From IMG/VR virus record IMGVR_UViG_3300035224_000386, positions 1 to 21,112 of that record: a stretch of DNA of 21,112 bases; one strand, given 5' to 3'. Shown in pieces: positions 1-8,700 of the stretch. The notes beneath the pieces are model-generated. The model saw nothing but the letters and a program-made list of their open reading frames with translations, ran no database searches and had not been told where the DNA came from. The position numbers and the translations under genes were made by a program. Position 1 is the stretch's first letter, and every line of letters begins with the position of its first letter. This stretch comes from a virus.

Positions 1-1
1 T

Positions 2-145
2 GGATCTACTACTCAATTAATTACTCCAGGTGTCATTGGTTTTAGTTCAATTCAAAATAATACTACTTATGTTTCCTTAACTAATCTTAGTGGTTCTCAA
101 GTTAATCTACAGATGACATTAACATTTGTGCCATTGGAGTCTTGA
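2..145 (+). CDS. 3' end of a structural-type protein (partial)
   Basis: Only the last 47 codons are in the window; the frame is open from base 2 and stops with TGA at 143-145. The visible peptide is rich in Ser, Thr, Asn and Gln with alternating hydrophobic residues and ends TLTFVPLES, a beta-rich composition like the structural genes that follow. The stop lies one base before the ATG of the protease gene, so the two are probably cotranscribed and translationally coupled. No specific function can be assigned from this fragment; calling it a virion component is inference from composition and position. Confidence 0.6.
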   Translation, partial: GSTTQLITPGVIGFSSIQNNTTYVSLTNLSGSQVNLQMTLTFVPLES

Positions 146-146
146 T

Positions 147-2150
147 ATGGAAGATCAAATTTACATAGTAACTCTCTATAATAGAGAAGACTTGCAAAAA
201 TTTTATAATGAGATGCAGCTTACTGGATTTCCTTTAGTGTTGAAGCGTCCTATGAGTAGGAACACACACTATATGATGACAGCAGAACAGGCAGAAAGAT
301 TACGTCAAGATCCTAGAGTGTGGGGTATTGAACGTGCTGATGATTTACATGTTAGATCTCAAAACAATATTAGTATTAATAATGAACCATATTCTGTCGA
401 TGGGAATTTTTCAAAGAGTTCAGCGAATCCTTCTTATTTTCAATGGGGACATTTGCATTGCGCTGGAACACAAGCGCAAAGACGAAAAGGTTCCTGGGGA
501 TCTGGTATTATTAACGATGATGTAAATGTTTTTAACAGTGGAAAACATGTTGATGTTGTTGTTGTTGATGATCCAATGGGATATGATGCGGAAGAGTGGT
601 ATAGTCCTTCGACTGGAGCAACGAGATTTGTTCAGTATCAATGGTTTAATGAACTGAATACTATTGTCAATAGTATTGATGACGACTTCCAATCAGAACC
701 TACTGGAACAATTATCTATCATGAAACTTCTACTAATCCAAAATATCATGGAATGCATGTTGGTGGAACCGTAGCAGGTCAGCACTATGGGTGGGCAAGA
801 GAAGCAAACATTTACAATCTGGCAGTTACTGGAAGTTGGCAGTCTGGACAATCAGTGGGTCCTTATCTCATCTATGATTATCTTAGAGCATTTCATAAGT
901 ATAAACCAGTAAATCCTGAAACTGGAGAGAGGAATCCAACTATTACTAATCATAGTTATGGTGGAATTTACTATACTCCTAATGAAAATCTTCAACTGTC
1001 TGATATTAATAATGTTGTGTGGCAAGGTGTGACATATACATCTGGCAATCCTGGTCCTAGTGGATGGACTACTTCTGGATTGTCAGCAGACTTTGGAATA
1101 CGATTTGGGGTGGATACTATTCCCGCATACTCAGCGGGTATTGCTGCTGATGTTCAGGATGCTATTGATGACGGTGTTGTGATTATTGGTGCTGCTGGAA
1201 ATGATAACATGCTAATAGCAGCACCAGGTGATGATAACTGGAATAATACAGCAAATATTGGTGGTTCAACTCGGTATCTTTGTAGGGGAGCATGGCCTAA
1301 TACTCCTGATACTGATGTAATTAATGTTGGAGCACTTGATAAAAGTAGTAATTTTAAAAGAGCAACATTCACACAGTTTGGTCCCGGTGTAGATGTTTTT
1401 GCTCCTGGTGTTTATATACTTTCCTCTTTTAATAACACGGGATTTAATGATACTAAGTACACTCAAGGTACTGGCAACTATTACTATCCTATTCAAGGAA
1501 CAAGTATGGCATCTCCGCAAGTATGTGGAGTGATGGCATGTCTTGCTACTGGAAAAAGAAGATTTACAAATGCAGATGTGAGAGGTTATCTTGAAAAAAT
1601 GTCAATCAAGGGGGACATGACATTTGATATTAATGGTGGTGGATTGGGTGATAATACTTGTAGACAGGGAAGTCCCAATATGTATCTACATATGGAAAAT
1701 CCAAGACAAGCATCTGGATTTATTAGTGATGACTTAAGAGGAAAACGCACGACTGGAATGACTTTTCCCAGAAAAGCGATGTATTATCAGGCACCATTTA
1801 CTGATGGTTCGCAAACTTATGAGATTGTTGTAGGTAATGCTGGAGCAAGTCATTACACAATGACGGGAAATCATTCAAATGGTTCCTTTGTAAATCAGAA
1901 TGATCCACCAATATATCTGTCTGTTGGAGACACTGTAATATTTAATGTAACCGCTAGCGGACATCCATTTTGGATAAAAAATAGTCCTTCGACCGGAGTT
2001 TCTAATGGTGTGACTGCAGGAACAGTTACTGGTCAAGGAACTGTCAATGGACCAGTTACTTGGGACACTACTGGAGTTCCATCCGGAACATATTATTATA
2101 TTTGTCAGTACCATGGTTCTATGTACGGTCCTATCATTATCTCTGCTTGA
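147..2150 (+). CDS. Subtilisin-like serine protease fused to a C-terminal cupredoxin domain
   Basis: 667 residues. I chose ATG 147 over an upstream in-frame TTG at 126 because GGAG at 136-139 sits seven bases before it and it directly follows the upstream stop. Residues 1 to about 75 resemble a subtilisin propeptide (I9-like). The S8 catalytic set is visible: Asp141 in VVVVDDP, His201 in HGMHVGGT, oxyanion Asn352 in AAGNDN and Ser453 in GTSMASP. Residues about 557-667 form a cupredoxin-like domain with a complete candidate type-1 copper site: His606 (GHPFW), Cys653, His656 and Met659 (ICQYHGSM). There is no signal peptide, so it is probably a cytoplasmic product or a virion component. It sits among tail-fibre genes, suggesting it processes structural proteins or acts on the host surface. 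The protease assignment is strong; copper binding and virion location are inference. Confidence 0.9.
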   Translation: MEDQIYIVTLYNREDLQKFYNEMQLTGFPLVLKRPMSRNTHYMMTAEQAERLRQDPRVWGIERADDLHVRSQNNISINNEPYSVDGNFSKSSANPSYFQWGHLHCAGTQAQRRKGSWGSGIINDDVNVFNSGKHVDVVVVDDPMGYDAEEWYSPSTGATRFVQYQWFNELNTIVNSIDDDFQSEPTGTIIYHETSTNPKYHGMHVGGTVAGQHYGWAREANIYNLAVTGSWQSGQSVGPYLIYDYLRAFHKYKPVNPETGERNPTITNHSYGGIYYTPNENLQLSDINNVVWQGVTYTSGNPGPSGWTTSGLSADFGIRFGVDTIPAYSAGIAADVQDAIDDGVVIIGAAGNDNMLIAAPGDDNWNNTANIGGSTRYLCRGAWPNTPDTDVINVGALDKSSNFKRATFTQFGPGVDVFAPGVYILSSFNNTGFNDTKYTQGTGNYYYPIQGTSMASPQVCGVMACLATGKRRFTNADVRGYLEKMSIKGDMTFDINGGGLGDNTCRQGSPNMYLHMENPRQASGFISDDLRGKRTTGMTFPRKAMYYQAPFTDGSQTYEIVVGNAGASHYTMTGNHSNGSFVNQNDPPIYLSVGDTVIFNVTASGHPFWIKNSPSTGVSNGVTAGTVTGQGTVNGPVTWDTTGVPSGTYYYICQYHGSMYGPIIISA

Positions 2151-2152
2151 GG

Positions 2153-2160
2153 CATAAATA
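2153..2160 (+). promoter_or_regulatory. T4-type late promoter (CATAAATA)
   Basis: CATAAATA lies directly after the protease stop codon and 34 bases before the ATG of the fibre gene. T4-like phages, including cyanomyoviruses, use an extended -10 element of the form NATAAATA read by the phage late sigma factor gp55, with no -35 box. The same octamer recurs before 13481 and, on the other strand, before 16955. Confidence 0.7.
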
Positions 2161-2194
2161 AACACGAGCACTAGTACCCATTTGGTTTAGTTAG

Positions 2195-5100
2195 ATGTCT
2201 GATAGATTTCCTCTTATTGTTAATGCCGTATCAAAGAAAATTGAAGAGCTTGTATCGGGAGACAATCTAGAATTAACTGGAAATGGAATTGTTATTAGTG
2301 GTGATAGTGGTTCTGGTAAATATCTTACGAGTGATGGAAATAATGTTGCTTGGGGAACTCCGGGTGATGTCTTCCTTGATGCGACTCAGAATATATCCAA
2401 TAAGACATTACAACTATGTACTATTTCTGGATCCAATAATTCTATTACGAATATCCCTAACAGCTCCTTAGTTAATTCTGGTTTTGTTGTTAATGGTGCA
2501 ACCGTTTCTCTTGGTGGATCTCTTACTCTTTCTGATACCAATACAACTTATAGTATTTCAATTCAAAATTCTGTAGTTACTACAGAGAAAATTATTAGAC
2601 TGCTTGATAGCGATGATAATAATGATGACATTAAAATTGCAGTTGGTCCTCCTGCGTCTGTACCTAGTGGATACAATGCGTTAGAATTATTTGTAGATAA
2701 CGTTAGCGATACTATTACTATATCTGGGTATGTACCAGATAATAATACCATTACTACTATTGAGTCTGCTACCGGCGGTAGTGCTGTAAGCGGTGCTGTA
2801 ATTTTAACTGCTGGTAATTTCACTACCATTAGTCAAACAGGTAATACGATTACAGTTTCGGGTCAAGATACTGATACGATTACAAGAATTAGAGCAACTA
2901 CAGGTCAAACCGCTCTTTCTGGAAACTTTACATTCTTGGCAAGCGGTGCATCTTCTGTATCACAGGGGGTAGATTCTGGTGGTGATCCTACTATTACAGT
3001 GGGATCTACAAATACAGTGACTAGAATAAAAGGTGGAGCTTCTGGATCTCTTACTAGTGGAGATATCGATTTTACTGGTGGTACTAATGTAACAGTTTCG
3101 CAATCTGGTAATAGTATTACAGTTGAGTCTACCGATACAAATGATGTAACTAAACTTGCTGCAAACTCAGAGACACTGGCATTCGGTGATTTTAGATTAC
3201 TTGCTGCTGGTGCTGCTAATATCACTACGGCAACAAATGGTGGTGTAAAAGAGATTACTATTAGTTCTGTTAATACTGATACTGGTGCTAGTCTAACTGC
3301 ATCGGGTGGTGTTGTTAAAACTTTGGAAGATTTTTCTCTTAAAAATAATACAAATTTTGTTGGTAATACTGTTATTAAATGGGATAGTGGAAATAATCAA
3401 TTATCTAATAGTATTATTCAGGACGATGGCAGTACTGTAACTATTGGTGGTGATCTGTTAATAACAGGAACTCAAACTATACTAGAGACACAAACTTTAA
3501 TTGTTGAAGATAATATTATTGAGATGAGAAGGGGTGCAAATCTTACTTCTACTGATGGTGGTATCCAAGTTAACTTAACTACCAATTCTAATGGCGATGT
3601 TATTTCATATAAACAACTTCAATGGAATAACTCTGGTGGGTATTGGAGATCGTGGGACGGATCAGTTGATAATAGATTTGTAACAGAAACTGAAACTCAA
3701 ATTCTATCAAATAAAACATTACAAAACCCCACACTAAATTCTCCAACTCTTGGAAATGCTACAGCAACTGCTATTAATGGACTTGAAATTGTTAGCACTG
3801 CATCAGCAACTTTAGATATTGCATCTGGAAAAACGCTCGATGTTAATCGAGATCTTGTTTTAACTTCTGATAATAATAGTGGATCTGTAACTGTTAACGT
3901 TAGAAACGGAGGCAATCTTGCAATGACCTCTGATACATTGGCAACGTTTGCATCTACTACATCTACACAAATGCGTGGTGTTGTTTCTGATAGTACAGGA
4001 ACTGGATCACTTATGTTTAGTACTAATCCAAGTATTGTTAGTGGACTTACAACTGGATCATCTGGATTAACATTATTCAATGCTAATGCTACTTCTATTA
4101 CTGCATTTGGTGCAGCAGATCAATTAATAATTGGCAATGCTGGGGGAATTACAAAACTAAATCAAGATCTTCATGTGTACGAAGATCTTGAAATCGGTGT
4201 TAATGACAGCGGAACTATTACAGATGGTAATGTGATTGTTCATGGGCAATTAGATTTAAGAGAGAATGATCTTCTTATTCGTGGCACTGCTACGAACCCT
4301 ATGAGAATAGGAAGAGGAATTGGTGAGGTTAACACTAACACTGCTGTTGGTGTACGATCAATTAATTCTGTTTCTAGTGGATCTCAGAACACTGCTTTTG
4401 GATTTGAGACATTATTAACAGCAAATACTGGTGCATCTAATACTGCTATTGGTAATAGAGCATTAAGAGCATGTGGTATAGGATCTAGGAACGTTGCTCT
4501 CGGTAAAGATTCTCTTCTTACAAATCTTTCTGGTGATAATAATGTTTCTATCGGTGCTGATAGCATGGTTGGAAATAGTACTGGTTCTAATAATGTTTGT
4601 ATTGGATACTATGCTGGATATGCACTGACTGGTAATGGTAATGTTATTATTGGTCCTTCCGATGATGAAAATTCTACAAATGCTACTTATATTCCACCTG
4701 TTCCTGGTGGCAATAGACAGTTAGTTATTGGATCTGGAACTGAAGCATGGATTCGAGGAGATGATACATTTAAAGTTACTGTTCCAAATGATCTAAATGT
4801 ATCTGGGGATCTAGAACTTGGTGGATCACTTACAGTTAATGGTACTGTTACTACTATTAATTCAAACGTTGTGTCTGTTGATGATAAAGAGATTGAACTT
4901 GCTTCTGTTGGAGCAGCAACATTTACTGCAATCACGCAAAATAATAGTGATACAATTACTGCTGTCACTCCATCTGCAGGACTAATTCCTGGTATGGAAG
5001 TCACATCTTCTACTGGTGGAATTAGTGTTCCTCCTAATACTATTATTTCATCTATCTCTGGAAACACTGCCATTCTTTCTGCATCTGTTACTGGTGAAGG

Positions 5101-5764
5101 AACTGCAACGTTTACATCTCCTGGTGCTACAGATTTGACAGCAAATGGTGGAGGTATCCGTATCTTGGGAACCTCTGATAAGAGAATTTACTATGATCAC
5201 TCAAGAACTGATAAGTATTGGGTGATGACCGAGAACCTTGAGATTCCTTTCGGTAAAAAGTTTGTTATTGGAAATCAACTAGCACTCAGTGCAAGTTCAC
5301 TTGGTTCTACAATTGTTAACTCTTCTCTGACATCGGTTGGAACACTTACTAGTTTGGAGGTTGATGGATCTCTTACTATCGGTGGTGTGGTCACTGAGAA
5401 AGTATTTAATAATTACAGTACTGTACTTACTCCATCTGCTAGCGTTCTTACAGTTAATGTTGCTGGTGCTAACACAATTTGTGGAACACCTGCAGCAGCG
5501 CAGATTGATGAGTGGGCATTCACTGGAGTTGGATTAACCAACGGTCAATCTAAGACTATTACATTAATCCTTTCAGCAAATACTGCTGCTATATATGGTG
5601 ATGATTGTAGTGTTGATGGCACAGCAATTACTAATGGTGTCCAGTGGTCTGGAGGTTCTCCTCCAATTGCAACATCAAACACTGATATACTTACTTTTAT
5701 TATAGTAACCGATAACTCTGGTGTAACTAAAGTATTCGGACAAGGCAATACGGACTTTAGCTGA
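2195..5764 (+). CDS. Large tail-fibre-like structural protein with YadA-head-like repeats
   Basis: 1189 residues, rich in Gly, Ser, Thr, Asn and Val and almost without Cys, as in trimeric beta fibres. Residues about 183-362 hold three to four degenerate repeats of about 45 residues with motifs such as TRIKGGASG and NSITVESTDT. NISNKTL and ILSNKTLQNPTL near residues 70 and 505 are typical of phage tail fibres. Residues about 714-821 contain a 22-24-residue period (NTAFGFETL, NTAIGNRAL, NVALGKDSL, NVSIGADSM) like the YadA adhesin head. A small beta module is inserted at about 907-978. The final 110 residues look like a separate tip domain. No clear ribosome binding site precedes ATG 2195; a late promoter does. 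It is probably a distal or accessory fibre in host recognition. No T4 homologue can be named from sequence alone. Confidence 0.75.
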   Translation: MSDRFPLIVNAVSKKIEELVSGDNLELTGNGIVISGDSGSGKYLTSDGNNVAWGTPGDVFLDATQNISNKTLQLCTISGSNNSITNIPNSSLVNSGFVVNGATVSLGGSLTLSDTNTTYSISIQNSVVTTEKIIRLLDSDDNNDDIKIAVGPPASVPSGYNALELFVDNVSDTITISGYVPDNNTITTIESATGGSAVSGAVILTAGNFTTISQTGNTITVSGQDTDTITRIRATTGQTALSGNFTFLASGASSVSQGVDSGGDPTITVGSTNTVTRIKGGASGSLTSGDIDFTGGTNVTVSQSGNSITVESTDTNDVTKLAANSETLAFGDFRLLAAGAANITTATNGGVKEITISSVNTDTGASLTASGGVVKTLEDFSLKNNTNFVGNTVIKWDSGNNQLSNSIIQDDGSTVTIGGDLLITGTQTILETQTLIVEDNIIEMRRGANLTSTDGGIQVNLTTNSNGDVISYKQLQWNNSGGYWRSWDGSVDNRFVTETETQILSNKTLQNPTLNSPTLGNATATAINGLEIVSTASATLDIASGKTLDVNRDLVLTSDNNSGSVTVNVRNGGNLAMTSDTLATFASTTSTQMRGVVSDSTGTGSLMFSTNPSIVSGLTTGSSGLTLFNANATSITAFGAADQLIIGNAGGITKLNQDLHVYEDLEIGVNDSGTITDGNVIVHGQLDLRENDLLIRGTATNPMRIGRGIGEVNTNTAVGVRSINSVSSGSQNTAFGFETLLTANTGASNTAIGNRALRACGIGSRNVALGKDSLLTNLSGDNNVSIGADSMVGNSTGSNNVCIGYYAGYALTGNGNVIIGPSDDENSTNATYIPPVPGGNRQLVIGSGTEAWIRGDDTFKVTVPNDLNVSGDLELGGSLTVNGTVTTINSNVVSVDDKEIELASVGAATFTAITQNNSDTITAVTPSAGLIPGMEVTSSTGGISVPPNTIISSISGNTAILSASVTGEGTATFTSPGATDLTANGGGIRILGTSDKRIYYDHSRTDKYWVMTENLEIPFGKKFVIGNQLALSASSLGSTIVNSSLTSVGTLTSLEVDGSLTIGGVVTEKVFNNYSTVLTPSASVLTVNVAGANTICGTPAAAQIDEWAFTGVGLTNGQSKTITLILSANTAAIYGDDCSVDGTAITNGVQWSGGSPPIATSNTDILTFIIVTDNSGVTKVFGQGNTDFS

Positions 5765-5774
5765 GGATAGATAA

Positions 5775-8700
5775 ATGCCAGTAGGTTTTAATAGTCCTGC
5801 CAGAAACCTTTTCCTTTTAGGTTCCTCCGGGCAGCAAGTTGTAACAAATTTCTTTGAGGCAATTGATAAGTCGGCAAGCACTGATGGTGTCTATATTCCT
5901 GACGAGATTAGATATGTTGCCTCTAATCAAAAGTATGCTCTCGCTGGAACTGCAGCAGACAGCAACTCGAAAAATTTTGGGTGGTTTGAGAGACAAGATT
6001 ATGACTTAGAAACAGGATCTCTCACTACAGATTATTCTAATAAGATTGAATCAACCCAATCGGGTGTTAATACAACTCTACGTGCTATGGAGTTGGATTC
6101 TAATGACAATCTAATTGTTGTTGGTAAAACAGGAACAGTTCCTTGGATTGCAAAGTATACTAATGGCGGTGCAATTGCGTGGTCATCAACAACCAACTCT
6201 GCTGATGTAGAATATTTTGATGTTGCATCGGATAGTTATGGAAAATATTATGCTTGTGGTAGAACACCTTTAACTGCTACTGATACGCAAGCATTTATAG
6301 AGAGTTTTGATCAAAATGGAAACCCTGGTTGGGGTAAGCAAGCTTTCATGTTGGGTAGAGAGGTTACTACTATTGCTATTGATGCCAATAACCAAGGACA
6401 TGTTGTTGCTGTTGGATATCTAGAAGACGATACTAGAGACAAAGGATATATTATTAAGATTGACACTGCCACTGGTAATATTATGTGGGACAGAACATTA
6501 AGTTCTGGCGTAGACTTAAAATGCACAGATGTTTTTATTGACAGTAAAGATCAGATTTATGTTATTGCAAATGATGATACTAATGGATATCTTGTAAAGT
6601 ATACTGCTGCAGGTAATATGATATGGCAGAAGAAAACTAATCAATCTGTTGGTACGTTATCCCATCTTCAAGTACAATCTGATGGTGAGACTGAACAAAC
6701 CATTGTCTTTGGAAATTATGAATACAATGGAGATCAGTCTGGAGTACTGAGTAAGTATGCAAAGGATGGCAGACTAGTCTTCCGAAGAACTATGGTTAGT
6801 TCTAACAATAATTCTGATACATTTGATAATATTTGTTTAGATGCTGACGCATCATTTTACTACTTCATGTATACTGATCAAACTGAAAGTGGATTTGCTG
6901 GAACACCAGATGCATATACTTTTGGTAAAGTAAGTAGTTCTGGCAATGGTCTTGGTGCATTCCAATATGAAGATGGAACAGGAACAACTATTGACTACGA
7001 GATTCTTAATGCGGGAGATACTATTGGTAGACTATCAGATGGTTCTGTGAGGAATGACACAAGTGATCTAATTACTTATCCATTTACTGCTAACAAACTA
7101 GTCTTTGATGACCTTGCTACTCATGTCTCTAACAAGAGGAGACAGATGGATGGTCCTGATAGCTTTGAGTACAGTGGTAGTCCTGCTATTAGACCTGCTG
7201 ACTTCCCAGAAATGAATCTTGGAACAGAAGCTAGTAGTATTCAAACTGAAGTAACTACTTCTGGTGATTATGTAGGTCAGGCAGAATTCACAACTACTGG
7301 ATCTTTCAGTTGGACTGTTCCTACTGGTGTAACTTCAGTAAGTGTTGTTTGCGTTGGTGGAGGTTCTAATGCTGGAACTGGTGACAACCGTAGAGGTGGT
7401 GGTGGTGGAGCTTTAGCTTATGTGAATAATATAAGCGTTACTCCTGGTGAAGCATTGACAGTAGAGGCTGGTACTTGGGGTGGATACACAGCCGGGTCCG
7501 GCTATGTTGCGGCAGGACATTCAGATCTTAAGAGAGGTGCTACAATTTTATGTAGGGCAAACGGTGGAGAATCTGGATCCACTGGTTCATCTGGTTCATC
7601 TGGTAGAGGTGGTCTTGGAGGAACTGTTGACACAGGAACTGGTGGTTCTGGTGGTACTGGTGGCGGTTACCAGAATCAAAGCCACGGTGGTGGTGGTGGT
7701 GCTGGTGGTTACTCTGGCGATGGTGGTGATGGTGCCATGGGGTCATTGAGCACATCATCTACTACTTACTCTGGAGGTACTGGATCTGGTGGCGGCGGTG
7801 GAGGTGGTGGCAGCAAAAATCTCTCCGCCAGTAGTGGTGCTGGCGGTGGTGGTGTAGGACTTTATGGTGAGGGTGCTTCAGGTGCTGGTGGTGGTAGCGG
7901 ACTCAATCAACCTGGATTTGGCGGTTCGGGTGGCAGTGATGGAGGAACTGACGCTAATGGTAATGTATCTTCTGGTGGTTTATATGGAGGTGGTGCTGCT
8001 GTTGGAGGAAGTGTTGAAGCAGGTAGAGGTGCTGTTCGTATTATTTGGGGCCCTGGAAGATCATTTCCATCTACATTGACAGCAGATCAAACTCCTAGTG
8101 ATGGCGAAGATATTAATACTACAATTACTACATACACAGCTTTAGATCAATCAGGTAAAGGTAATGATGGCACAGTAAATGGTGCTACTCTCAATGCTGA
8201 TGGATACTGGGAGTTTGATGGAACGAATGACACTATTGATCTAGGGACAACGCCGTTGATTGCTAGTAATTCTGACTTCACGGTTGAAGGATGGTGTTGG
8301 GTAGATGCCTTGACAAATGAATGTAGTATATTTGAAGTGACATCTGACACTACAAGTGCTGCTATTCTATTATCTGCTGGTAGCACTACTGATGGCACTG
8401 TAGGTGGTCGTTTCGTTGTTAGAAAAGATAGTGGACAAGATCTTGGCATGAGAAATCCTCCTGGTCTGGGACATTCCACTGGAGAATGGCACCACTATGT
8501 TGGAACACATATTAATAGTTCAAACAAGTTGTTTCAAACTAAACTATATGTTGATGGAGTTAATGTGCAGTCTGCTGACACCTTTGCTGGTAATCATGAC
8601 TTCACTTTCTCTGGTGTTAACACTCAGAAACTTGGTGTGTCATCTGGAACCAGATTTTTGGATGGTAGAATTGGAGAGTTTCGTATCTATCCAAGAGCAC

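Noticed and set aside
2740-3280. Repeats in the fibre gene as a CRISPR-like or tandem DNA repeat
   Set aside because: The repeats are degenerate and kept at protein level; there are no identical repeats with regular spacers.
2563-5073. Several open frames on the reverse strand of the fibre gene
   Set aside because: They are antisense shadows of a low-complexity repetitive gene, with no ribosome binding sites and no recognisable domains.
5770-5777. GATAAATG as a late promoter for the adhesin gene
   Set aside because: It overlaps the start codon itself and its last base departs from the consensus; a good Shine-Dalgarno and coupling to the upstream gene explain expression better.
7480-8079. 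Open frames over the glycine-rich region on both strands, including a His-rich one
   Set aside because: They arise from GGT/GGTGG repeats read out of frame; the His-rich reading is the reverse of Gly codons.
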